DNA of 64,000 nt from Solanum dulcamara. Lineage: Eukaryota; Streptophyta; Magnoliopsida; Solanales; Solanaceae. The translations under genes were made by a program, and so were the position numbers. Below the pieces are notes generated by a model. The model was given only the letters and a program-made list of their open reading frames with translations, ran no database searches and had not been told where the DNA came from. Below are positions 35,013 to 46,900 of the stretch, piece by piece; the stretch's first letter is position 1; each line of letters begins with the position of its first letter. The stretch is from contig NC_077245.1 of NCBI RefSeq assembly GCF_947179165.1, positions 47,083,286-47,147,285 on the forward strand, given 5' to 3'.

Positions 35013-36118
35013 CTTATTAATCCTGTTAAGTATTTGCAGGTAAATTTTAATGATTAAGTGGAGTACTTTTTAAAAAATAAATAAATTAGAAGTCAATATT
35101 TGTCCATATGTTATAGCATTTTTGTGATAGAATTAATTTTGACATTCAAAATTAATTATATGGATGATGGAAGAATAGAATAAATTTTAGAAAAAACACA
35201 CAAGAAAAAAAAAGCCTAAAAACTGTTATTTTTTCTTAACAATTTGCGTTCATATTGTCAGCACCGAATAAAACACCAAGATAAGCCTATGATTCAAGAA
35301 GCTTCATATCATTATGCAATTTGGGGCTGGGTCCATGAAATCAGAAGTAAGGAGATCCAATTAAATATTCATATTTTACCTATATTTATTTATATTTTTA
35401 TTGAAAATAGACTGAATCTTATATTTAACCCAATTAAAACGTAAGAGATGTAACTCATTTAAATGTGAGTTAAATAGATTAATTTAAAAAATATAGACTA
35501 AAATTATCAATTCTAGTAAATTGTAATGTTCTAAAAGAATTCTTGGAACCAATAGGAAAAAAGAAAAAGATGATAGATCCTAGAAAGTTGATGTGGTCCT
35601 ATATAAAATGCTCGCACGGTTGCACCTGGTGCCTGGTGTGGTCCTTCTGTACCCATATTTCGACACATGCATTTGTACGTGTATATCGAATATAAAGATA
35701 TAGTGTTATAAAATAATAGTATTATTATTATGACTAAGCTTAAATTTCACTAATAATTATATATTAAAAAAATAAAGAATAATTTTTTTGTGAATAAACA
35801 TATAAAATATTGAATCATTTAACTAAATAGATTATCATAGAATTGACTTATCCTTATAATGTAGGAGACAAATCATGTTTTGAATGCTGTAATTTTTTCA
35901 ACCACGACAACTCAATCCAATAAATAAATAAATAATGAAATTGGAGTAGTAGTAAATTGAATAAAGGAGAATATATCTATACTCTTCGAACTCTTAAGAA
36001 GAAGTTGCATAATTAATACGAAAAATGACATATCATTATAAATAATCGTTGAAGAACTATCAAAAAGTTAAGGGGATAACTACTCGTTTCATATGATTAA
36101 TTGGATGCTAAGAAAACC
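35013..36118. other. AT-rich stretch without recognised genes
   Basis: There is no supported ORF. A CTATATAAAA string at about 35598 could be a TATA box, but no gene follows it. Confidence 0.45.
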
Positions 36119-36475
36119 TGTAATGACCCTCCAGGTCATTTTTTTCTTAATGCCTTTTTTTCGTCGTTTAAAAAGTTTCTGTAGTGATCCCAAGTCATTT
36201 ATAACTTGCGGGCACTGACTGTTCGGTCACCTAATCGTTCGTTTGGATTTTAGGCCCGTTTCGCTGTTTTGGAGCTTTTATAACTTGAAAAGTTGATTTC
36301 AGTCCTTACTTTTGGTAAACGACATCATAACGGAATTCTAACGTTTTCATTAGCTCCAGAATGGACAAATTATTGTTGTTGTCCGTTGTCTATGATTCCG
36401 GACTATGGGGCTAGGCTTACTTACTGGTGAGTTAATAGTAAATGCCATCATGACATGAGAAATCGGATCGTGACA
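36119..36475 (+). mobile_element. Miniature LTR-like element, 357 bases
   Basis: It starts TGTAATGACCCTCCAGGTCA and ends GGATCGTGACA. These termini match those of the 2.75-kb solo LTR at 43384-46132 read on its own strand (TGTAATGACCCTGAAGG ... GGGTCGTGACA). It is far shorter, so it is an internally deleted LTR or a TRIM-type LTR. No matching 5-base flanks were found. Confidence 0.55.
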
Positions 36476-36588
36476 ATATTGCACTCCTAACTCAGTCTTT
36501 TGCTTTTTCAGTCTGAAGCATATGGCTAAATGTGATGGTATTGTGTACTAATTAATGGATAATTTTATGATTTCTTTCACTTTTTTAG

Positions 36589-37112
36589 ATGAATGAAGCA
36601 AGGTGATCCTTTTTCATCCAACTATTTATTATTGCTGTAGGAATTTTAGCTATAGGTCTGAACAATCTACATGAGGGTGGAAAGTTTAAAATATATAGAC
36701 TCCCCAAGTGGATTTCAAAATCAATCACTTATCATATGCAGATGATACAATTCTTTTTAGCTTAGAAGATAAAAAATTAGTCTTTAAAATGTTATGAGTG
36801 CTCATAGACTTTGAAAGTGTATCATGACAGCTGATAAAAAGTTTAAAAGTTTTTTTCTATAAACATAACAAGACACTAGCAATAGTGGGGGGCTGACTTA
36901 AGAGACTTACTGGAGTGAATGAGGAATTTTTTTCTTTCACCTATTTAAGATACCAATTTTTATGGAAGGACAAAATTTTCATATTGAAGAACTACTGAAG
37001 AAGGTGTTAAAGAGAATGGTGTCTTAGAAACATAGATTTCTATCCTTTGGGGAAGAGATACATTCTCATCTCATGTGTATTATAGTTCATGTTAAATTTA
37101 TTTATCATCAAC
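36589..37112 (+). pseudogene. L1-type LINE reverse transcriptase fragment
   Basis: Plus-strand frames read KQGDPFS near 36597, then INHLSYADDTILFSLEDKK (36720-36775), with the YADD catalytic box at 36735-36746. Then come QLIKSLKVFFYKHNK, LKRLTGVNEEFFSFTYL and FYPLGKRYILISCVL. This is the palm-to-thumb part of an L1-like non-LTR reverse transcriptase. The catalytic aspartates are kept, but stops and frame changes run throughout. The endonuclease, RNase H and A-tail are not visible, so only an internal scrap survives. Confidence 0.75.
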
Positions 37113-37130
37113 AATGAATCTATCAAGGTC

Positions 37131-39197
37131 TAATTCACCGAGTCGTGCGGCCACCTACTCCAATATCTAGATAGGAAAATACACAACCCCAACAAGTTAT
37201 AACATGCTGTAAAGTAAATGAATCGTAAGACACCCTAAATGATTATGAAATTATCATCAGTTGACTTAAACTCTAGAGTTAATTTACAAGAACACATCTG
37301 AACACCCCCAAGGAAATAGTATAAACAGGTACAAGAGGTAATAAGAGGGTACAATATACAATAAAATAAGACATCGTCGTCTTGTCCTATGAAATATCTC
37401 TGATCCTGCAACCAGACTATGCCAAGTGGCATAGCAAGAGTAGTATCAGTACACACCATATGTACTATTAGGAATCATCGATCAATCCAATACTCACCAC
37501 GTAATATAAAGTAATCAACTAGAAGAAGACATGCTATAAGAAAATACACCACCCCAACCACACTAACTACCACTAGCTCACTTGAAATCAGTCCTTGTTT
37601 TATTCCACTACGAGCTTTGATATTTATCATGCCACCCTCTTAACCTTCCAAATCTTTTCAATCCTTGCATCTATATGATTATAATCTAGACCTTCTATCA
37701 CATCGAGGAATTTCCAAAATACAGGCCACAATTAACCCTGTCTAACCACCATTATAACATGCAATCATAGGACCACCACATAATCAACCTCTAAGTCACC
37801 AACTCAGACTTAATATCATGCCCACTACTTTCTGTTGTGCTTACACATTATCTCCTACTTGATTATATGAAATATGAACAGACAACCACAATATAGTAAA
37901 ATAGAAGATATCTTACCTCATCATGAATATAGGCCTCTCAGACCTACAATCCTTACCTTCATTTCATTATACACACATGAGCATGTTCATTCACAATATA
38001 GCAGTGCCAGTTAATGTTCCTCTCATGGAATCCACACCCAAACTATGTACCGACGTGGTATCTGATCCCAAATATAGTTAGTATACTATCGTGGTATCCA
38101 ATCTAATTATGTGCCAGTGTGGCACCCATTCTAATTGTACCAATGTAGTACCCGATCCAAATGTGCTGGCATGGCACCCAATCCACAACAAATCATATAT
38201 CACCATCATAACTCACAATGCAATAATCACACTAGAGACCACAAGTAAATCAGATTATTTCATTGCATGAGATTATTAAAATGAAGCTATACATATTCAA
38301 CAATTATTCCCTGAGTATGCTTTAAACAAGTTATTCACATGGGAAGTCACATAAACACACACACGTATATACATATCTCTATGTTTACACTTAGGCATAG
38401 ACCTGTAATGGACCCCCCCCCTTTCTAGACATTCTTTTGTTATTAAGAATTACCAATCATCTAAGTAGGAGTTATTCAGGGTATCAATCAAGAACAAATC
38501 ACCTATTCATGGTCACAGAGAATTCATACCCACATAACTCACTCCTACCCTAGGTAACAACAACAATACATTCAGCCATCTAGACTCTGTGCAAGAAGGA
38601 TTAGACATGAAATCTCTTGATAATCTACGATATATTACACAATGAGAATAGGTTTATAATTACTCAATTAAGAAAACCTAGCCTACCTGGATGTTAAGCA
38701 GCTGTTGAAGGATTCCAGGATAATTTTTGATTTTCTAGAGGCGAAATAATGGAGATAGGCTTGAAATTCGTGGGTTGTAGCCTTCCTTGTGCTAAGTTTC
38801 CTCCTCTCCCTTCTTTCTAAGTCTAGAGCAGCTTTTTGAGGGTTTTTAGGGGGATCCCCATCTATTTTACCACTAAAGGAAAGAAGGGGAATAAAAGAAT
38901 TCGCATTGAAGAGATTTTGTCTCGACGATCCTACTATGGTGGCCCCTATCAAGCTATGGAGGCATCGCTATGGAGTGAATAATACCGTTATGGTGGGACA
39001 AAGCTAGTTCAAATCAAGCTTAATTCCTAAAATTTTCGTCCCTTCATCCCAAGTGCTTTTCATGAAGCTCGTCTTTAAATCACGATATTTTTGATCGTTA
39101 TAATAGATATCAATTTATCCATTGTTCATCCCCAAACGATAACATAGAGAAGTGGGTGTAAGTTGGCTATAGAGTCTTTGAGACTAACGGTGTAACA
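37131..39197 (-). mobile_element. Degenerate gypsy LTR
   Basis: The minus strand has a TGTTACACCG start at 39197. The body has the layout of Solanaceae gypsy LTRs, with a minisatellite and GCTATGG-type reiterated strings (38930-39000). The 3' edge is guessed from the end of the LINE scrap. No ORF is supported. Confidence 0.4.
38045..38184. repeat. Minisatellite, about 28-base unit
   Basis: Five degenerate units of the form GTGCCGACGTGGCACCCGAT-like sequence lie end to end, with spacers of AT-rich bases. Confidence 0.7.
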
Positions 39198-40372
39198 CCA
39201 TTGCGACTTAGAAAGAATCTCACACCCCAATGCTTAACCATAGAAGGAACTTGTCGATAGACTAAGTTAAGAAGGCGATCGGAACCATGAAAATTTCCCC
39301 CCATCCCCAAGGTCAGACCCCTATGGAGGCACTCTCCCACCATTGTGGGGCCATTGTAGAGGCAGTCTTGCCGCTATGGCAGAATAACGAGATCAGTTCA
39401 TTAGGAGAAGAAAAATAGGTCTCTTCATATTTCCTCTCTTTACTTCCCCAAAATATCATCTCTCTCGATCAATCCATCTTGAATGTCGAATATAAGGTAA
39501 TGATCTCCTTCCCTACTTCGGTTATTTCATTACATACTTAGCGATTATCGCATGTTAAGAATTAGTTGAGTAGAATTGCTGTGGGTTCAGTTTTTCAAAA
39601 CTTGAATGGGTTGCTTGATTTGATGGAATATTCATAGCATAGACACTTTCTTTATGTTTACAATGTCTCTACAACATTCTAAGCGTAAGGATTATAGGGA
39701 AAAAGGGCCAGAAATGGTTCCAAATTGGTGGGGAAAAGATGAATAGTTTTTCTTGACAGAAACTTAGATTTGGACACTATATAGGAGTTGTAACACTAGA
39801 ATTTTTGTACATTTAAGTAGTCGGATGATTTAGGACTACCAATCTAAAGTAAAATGAACAAAAACTGGACTTTTGGGCTTAGGGGCTCCATGGAAGCCCT
39901 ATTTGAGATTTGAACACGATGAAGGTTGTTATGGTGACCTTGCTCCTACTGTAGTAGGGGCGATGTAGTGGGGGCTTCTATAGAGGGCGCCATTGAAGGG
40001 AGATCACTTCCGCTATAGCGGAAGGCCATATAACAGTGGCCTCCTAGACGGCTAAATTTGAAAATTTCCTTTTCAAAACATGGTCCCCCTACCCCGATTA
40101 GTTCTAACATACCCATTTGTCCAATTGAGGGTCTTTTACAATAATTAATGATATGAAATTGGAAGGGTAACCTTTTGTCCAGATTCTTAATAACTCCAGT
40201 TGATAAAGAAACCACGACTAACAAAGGTCCTAATTTTAATATGAGAAGCCCTTTCATATGCTAGGTGTAGTAGAGAAGGCACCCGCCTTCCATGCCAGAC
40301 AGGAGGAGTTTAGTTGGGGCTAGCTAGTAGAGGCTTCCCCCTCTGTGAACTCAAGATGGGTGAGGGATTTCT
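39198..40372. other. LTR-derived mosaic
   Basis: Repeated CCGCTATGGCGG-like strings (39340-39390, 39940-40030) and leader-like stretches suggest pieces of another LTR, but no ends could be placed. No coding region is supported. Confidence 0.35.
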
Positions 40373-42386
40373 TGTCACGACCCAAGCTTAGGGCCTAGAT
40401 GTGACGCGACGAATGAGGAACCTGAAGATACCTCAAATAAGCCTCTTAGCATTCATTTTGCCTTTCTTAGGTAATGAAAATCAATATCAAACATAAACAA
40501 GAGGAAAGAGAAACTATGGGAACCATCATAAACAAATGCAACAATAGCCAAGATTCATCATACATATGTCCAACAATACCTTTAATCCTAGACTTGCGGG
40601 AGCTAAGACATGTCCCTAGCTAACCCTTAAATAAAGTGACAATAAGGTACCATAATAGATGTCTCAATGTCTCAACATAGCATAAGCTAGAAAAGGGAAG
40701 GGGTATTGTTCCCGAAAAACCACCAAAAGTAGTCTTCAAGCGATCTAAATTATCCACGTGTAGGAGGATGAGGAGGAGCATCGGTCTCTACATAGTGAAA
40801 TCATGTAGGCAAAAGAGTATGCATTAGTACTTTGAATTTACTATGTATGTAGGCATGCAATACAATGTAAAACATTTAGCACCTTTATAAGGTAGAGTAC
40901 ATAAATGAGTGCATGCATGAGTAATCAAGTAGATAACATTTAAATCATATATATGTGGGAAGGTGACTATAACCGATAATAAGACCATGTGAGCTATAAC
41001 ATGGAATCCAACGCAACCCTCTACTTTGGAAAGAGGAGACTACTTGTCAAGGTAGAACTCCGTCAATATTCATTTCTTTAACATTTAATGGCCATTTGTG
41101 GATCCAATAGCCTAGCCTACAAAGGCTCCTATGGTGGCACATAGTTAATGAAACAAGAGGTTTCTACTAGGATTCCCTTACTGAACCCACCTCAAGCCTC
41201 ATTCGGTGCTAAGTAAAATCCCATTGAATAGTATATCATAGTAACATAAACGTATGTGTAGTTTGAGACATCAAATCATCATTCAGTAGAATAGCTCCTT
41301 AAAACCTTTGGTGATTCAAATATGGAAGAATTGTCCCGATCGCATAGAGAATCCACTAGCTTAGGTGAGAAAATTTCCAGCAACATCCATTATTTCATTG
41401 AAAAGACTCCCATAATCATAGTCATTAACTTTCGTAAATATTTAATAGGATCCCATAACTTTCAAGTCATGCTTTAGTGAAAATAGAGTAAACCTAGGTG
41501 GGTTCAAGGCACTTCAACTTTCAAACATGTATGTAAATAAAATTACGCATAAACACTATAAAATTCATCAATTAAAATCATGCTTTAAACAACTCACCAT
41601 GAATTTTAAGAACCTTTAAGGACCTAAGTAGAGAAAATACTTGCAAACAATCAATCCATGCATTTGAAAATTTTGCATCAAGTAGGCCAATAATCATTAT
41701 CTTCATCATGATTCATTCTATTAAGTAGAAATTAGAATGACCCTTATGGAAATCATACTTGAAATTAAGATATTTGATTGAAAAGGTTTTGGACTCCATG
41801 GGTAAAAGAACCCATGGATGAAGACCCACATACCTTAAAGTAAAGCTTGAAAAGAGATTGAAGAAGTCTTGAGAAGCTGGAAGTAATCTTGATGCTTGGT
41901 CTTCATTGAAGAGCCTTGAAGCCCTTTTTCTTTGAGAGGAATTTTGAAGGAGATGATTTGGGAAAGAGGGGTATAAATTTTAGGATTTTGGGTAGGCAAA
42001 AGAGTGGAAAATATCCCCAAAATACGTCCAAGTTTGACTATATACATTTAGGGAATTGTCCAAGATGCCCTCCATTAAAACTGAAAATTTTCATAAAAAA
42101 TTGAATCATTTGGGAACAAGTCCGCGACATGGAGTGGTTCCCCCACAGGTCATTTTTTGTGAAGTTCAATTTTTCCCAATATTTGAGCTTGATTAAAGTT
42201 CGGAAAAATTTATAATGTTCGGGAACAGAAGTGTGACGCGCCAGTTTTGCGGACTTCACTATTTTGGGCATTTCTTGAAAAAATCATTTTGTGAAGTACG
42301 AGTCTGAAAAATCGTCCGAAGCCATTTTCTCCCTATTTTACCTTATTATAACACATTCCAACCATCAAAACACCTGAGACCTTACA
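40373..42386 (-). mobile_element. Element B 3' LTR (2.0 kb)
   Basis: On the minus strand it runs from TGTAAGGTCTCAGG (42386) to GGGTCGTGACA (40373), preceded by a polypurine tract. It contains the near-palindrome at 41040-41055 and GTGGATCC near 41098. It aligns along its length with the 5' LTR at 62407-64000 (same landmarks in the same order). Identity is roughly 85 percent by eye in the first 350 bases, so the insertion is old. Confidence 0.8.
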
Positions 42387-42400
42387 AAATCTCCTCCTTG
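42387..42400 (-). promoter_or_regulatory. Polypurine tract of element B
   Basis: CAAGGAGGAGATTT on the minus strand directly precedes the 3' LTR. It is preceded by GAATGTTCC, as in element A. Confidence 0.8.
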
Positions 42401-43383
42401 GGAACATTCATCCTCGAATGAGAAAGATTTAGCTTGAGTAGAGTAGAGTGTAAACTAGCACCCATCATGAATGCAATAGTGTAATTTAAAACGTCATTGA
42501 TAGCACATTTCATGATTATACATGCATATAAAAAGAAAATTTGAAATGCAAACACTTTGAATAATTGAGCAAGGATAACTTAATATCTTAGGCTTGAGTA
42601 GAGTGAAAGAGATGAGGGTATCGCTTCATCATATCCTCTTTCGCTTCCCATGTACTACTTTAGACTTGTTAATTCCTCCAAAGGACTTTGACGGATGCAA
42701 CATCCTTATTCCTTAACCTCTTGACTTGCCAGTCCAAAATCTGAACTTTGACCTTTTTATAGGTCAAGATTTCTTCAACATTCACCACTTCCAAAGGCAC
42801 AATAGAACTTGGATCACCCACACACTTCCTCAACATTAACACACGGTATACCGGATGAACCATAACAATTTATAATGGCAATTCCAACTCATAAGCAATC
42901 TTGCCAATCTGTCTTAAGATCCTATAAGGCCTTACATACCTAGGGCTCAACTTCCTCGTTTTGCCAAATCAAACTCACCCTTAATGGGTGAAACCTTCAA
43001 GTATACCCAATCATCTACACTTAACTCAAGATTCCTTCTCCTAGTATCAGAATAGGACTTTTAACGACTTTAAGCCATCTTCAACCTTTCTCTAATGATC
43101 CTCACCTTCTCCAAAGCGTAAAGTACTAAATGGGACCTAATAAGTCCATCTTACCCACTTCAAACCAACCCACTTAAGACCTACATCATCTCCCGTACAA
43201 GGCCTCAAATGGTGCCATCTTGATACTTGAGTGATAGCTATTATTGTAAGCGAACTCAATAAGTAGTAGATGGTCATCCTAACTTCATTTAAATTCCAAC
43301 ACACAAGCCCGCAACATGTACTCTAGTGTTTGAATTGTTCGCTCGGCTTGCCCATCGATTTGAGGATGGAGTACGGTACTTAG
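42401..43383 (-). pseudogene. Element B integrase C-terminal half and chromodomain
   Basis: From the solo-LTR junction the minus strand reads LSTVLHPQIDGQAERTIQTL (43320-43383), then [20 protein letters not shown] (43200-43270). The C-terminal domain is HPVYRVLMLRKCVGDPSS (42800-42860) and the chromodomain-like end is DVASVKVLWRN plus TWEAKEDMMKRYPHLF (42600-42700). Stops break it several times. It continues the integrase cut off at 46133. Confidence 0.8.
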
Positions 43384-46132
43384 TGTCACGACCCGAATCC
43401 GAGTGTGATGGCACTTGTCCTTTTCCACCAGACAAGTCAGCCTAAAACCCAATATTTACGGAGAATAAAGGGGAAATAGTCTAAATAAATAAGTAATAAA
43501 TAAAAATGGAGGTCTTTCAACTCAAATACCCCCAAAGATTGATTTTTACATGTACAAGACGCCAAAAAAAAGAAAACGGAAATGAAATACAAGTCTCAAT
43601 ATGTCGTCAACTCTCAAATAGAGTAAAGCATAAAAGTACTAGAAAATCTGAGAGTCCGCTAGATGTCAATAGCTACCTCTCTCAAACTCTTGGAAGCCTT
43701 GAATGATCAGAACGAGATGGTGATCAAAGTCCAGGCTCAGAATCTACTTGAGTGTAGAAGCAAGTATGAGTACCAAACAACACGGTACCCAACAAGCTAA
43801 CTAGAAAAACTAAGTAAATCTAATAGAATACACGAACTCCTTTCCAACCTAATCGAAACTCCATAAATACAAATAGAATAGAAATCAGCCCAACCTAATA
43901 GTTCATACTAAATAGTTCAATAAGGTTCAGATCTCAGCTCAATATCACAAGATATATCATACAAATAATTATAAATCACAAATAGACATTAAAACTGTCA
44001 CACACAGATATGCAGACCATGTATATGCACACTCAATGATCATGCATATGTGTAATTACCCAAAAAACCTCGACATAATAAACTCTAACTGAAAATGACC
44101 TTAGTCTCATAATCTCTGACCAAAGATGACCTCGGTCCCATAATCTCACCGTAAATGACCTCGGCCATATAATTCCATCGAATATGACCTCGACAATATA
44201 ACCCCACCGCAAATAACCTCAGAAATATAATCCCATTGGAAATGACCTTAGCCTATCAATCTCTCACTGTAAATAACCTCGATAATATCATATCTCTAAT
44301 TGAAAATGACCTCGGTCTCAGAATCATATACCTCTCATCATAATATTTCAGAACCAGTGCAAATAGCATGCTCACACAAGTAATGAGGAATAATTAATTC
44401 AAAAAAACCGCAATCATAATTAGCGTATCAAGTATTTCATCAAAATGCACATAGATAGCAAGATCACAACATGTAATATTCAATTCTCAGCAATAAAACA
44501 TATCATCTTTTGTTAACCTCGGCGATTTAGGTTAGATTAATTTATTTCACAATTCAACCCGTATCCTCATCACCATTACTTCCCAACATATATATACTCG
44601 AGAAATTTGGGATTCTAAAAGATTCACAAAGTTTTATGAATCTACTTGCCTTAGCCAATACGCGATCGACCAATTCACGTGAGATTTTCCCTTCCAAATG
44701 CACTCCGAAACACCACAATCTTTGCAAATTTGAATTCTCAATCAAAATACAGAACCAACGATACCTAAATCATATTTTTGAAAATCAGGCTGAACTCACC
44801 CGAAATGTCCAAAAAACCCAATTCTGAAAACGAGTAGAAAATTCTATAAATCTTTATATGAACAACCTCATCAAGGTATTCGGGATTTACTAGTAAAAAT
44901 GAAAGTGGACTCGGACTTAAAACAAGCTCACAATCATCAAAACATTGAAACTAATTCAACTTCTTGAAAACTCCACTTTACTTTACTCAAAATCCCCAAA
45001 TTTCATGTTAAAATCTGAACTTAACCAATGGGTAATCAATATTTGAGGTTAGAATCACTTACCCCAAAGTTTCCCGCAAAATTCCTTTTGAAATTTGCCT
45101 CCTCGAGCTCCAAAATTACCAAAATTGGTGAAAATAGGCAAAATCCCATCTTTACACTGTTCAGGGGTCATTTTCTCTTCGTGATTGCGACTCACTTAGC
45201 CCGCGATTGTGATGAACAACTTTCATATCTTCTCCGCGATTGCGGTCTTGACCTTGCAAAAATTAAGGTCAGGCTACCTGACCCTCCACGATCACGTCTA
45301 GTGCTTCACAAAAGCAAAGGCTAATAGAGTTAAGCCATCCCGAACACGACACCAAGTCTCGCGAACGCGATGAAGGAGAGCCGATACCAGATATCAGCAA
45401 ATCACTTAAATCTCAAAGTCTCCAAATGTCCCTCGGAGATTCGATCGGAATCTCGTATACACAAACCATATATGCAACCCCACTAAATTCTATATTCCGG
45501 ACTCAACAAAACCATTAGAATTCGATTTCAAGGTCTCCGATTGAATCTGCTTTTTCCTGGATGCTCTATAGGAATCCATCGTTATTCCTTTCCTCCACCG
45601 ATAAAGTCTCCTTGACCCAAAAACCAATAAGTCACAACTAAACCAACATTATGCTTCAAAAGACCAAAACGCCCTTGGAGCTTCCAAAAAATGCACAGGA
45701 ACTCTCCCTAAGCCTAAAATCACCCTCCAAATCTAACAAAGTCGTCCAAGTTCAATTTCGAGCATCTAATCCCCAAACATTTACCAAAGTCAACTCTATG
45801 TCCAAAAACTCAAATATTTCCAACTCAACACTTCAAATCCATGATATAATCCCGAATATGAGTCCATCAACTCTCTTAGGCCAATTTCAATATTCTGGAA
45901 TTAATGGAATCAACGGAATTTGATTCCGAGACTCAAAACTCTAAATGACCTGAAATACCTCTTTTAAGTCATTCTAAACCTCTAAAACTCAAATTTTACC
46001 AAAAATCTCAACTCTTAAAGAGAACTGCAAAACTGACATCAAATATCAATCAAATATGACTCGAGAAAACTATCGAGAGGGGTAAAATGGTTTTTTACAA
46101 AGAAATCAAAAATAACCTTCAGGGTCATTACA
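43384..46132 (-). mobile_element. Solo LTR, 2.75 kb, inside element B integrase
   Basis: On the minus strand it starts TGTAATGACCC and ends GGGTCGTGACA. It is flanked by the identical 5-base repeat CTTAG (43379-43383 and 46133-46137), and the integrase reading of element B resumes on both sides. No internal primer site, polypurine tract or pol is present, so it is a solo LTR left by recombination, or a single long LTR. It has a minisatellite (44066-44325) and reiterated CGCGATTGCGG-like strings (45180-45380). Confidence 0.85.
44066..44325. repeat. Minisatellite, about 30-base unit
   Basis: Eight or so units of the form AAATGACCTCGGTCTCATAA with small changes lie end to end inside the solo LTR. 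Confidence 0.8.
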
Positions 46133-46900
46133 CTTAGCTTTAACTTAGTACTAAGGCCCCTTTGAAATGATTTCCAAAAAGAGAAGTGAATTGGGTACCA
46201 CCATCCAAAATAATTGACAACAGCATACCATGCAACCTTACCAACTCTTGAATATATAACTTAGCATAATCCTTGGTACTATAAGAAGTTTTAGCCGATA
46301 GAAAGTGAGCCAAATTTTTCATCCTATCAACAACCACCCAAATAGAGTCATGATATTTTTGAGTATGAGGCAAACCTACAATAAAATCCATGTTCACATC
46401 CTCCCACTTCCAAGTGGAGATCTCAATGTCTTGGGCTAGGCTACCCGACCTTTGGAACTCGACCTTAACTTATTTGAAATTTTGGCATTCATCCAAGAAC
46501 TTTGCTATATCCCTTTCCATGCCACCCTACCAGTATACCTCATTCAAATCCCTATACATTTTTGTCAAACCAGGATGAATAGAATATGAAGAATTATGAG
46601 CCTCTTTCAAGATCAAACTCATTAGATCATCCACATCTAGAACACATAATCGACCTTGGTAACAAAGTACCCCATCTCCCCCTTAGGAGAATACTTCGAC
46701 TTTCTTCTTTTCTACTAATTTCTTCAACTCCATGAATGTTGAATCAAGGTCTTGTTTTATCTTAACATCCACCACCAAGGAAAATTCGGACCCATTTTGC
46801 ACAAACACGCCACCGTTATCGAAACCACTCAACTCACTCCCAATCTAGCCAACCGCTGAACATCCCTTGACTCCCTCTTCCCTTCATCAATATAACCAAC
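46133..46900 (-). pseudogene. Element B integrase N-terminal half
   Basis: The zinc-binding part lies at 46430-46600 with breaks. The core is read at 46140-46397: MNMDFIVGLPHTQKYHDSIW, HFLSAKTSYSTKDYAKLYIQ and ILDGGTQFTS (the usual D of the second catalytic position is kept in ILDGG). The frame is cut by the solo LTR at 46132, within the stretch leading to the last catalytic Glu. Confidence 0.8.

Noticed and set aside
44066..44325. CRISPR-like array
   Set aside because: The units are contiguous and degenerate without unique spacers; it is a minisatellite in an LTR of a plant genome.
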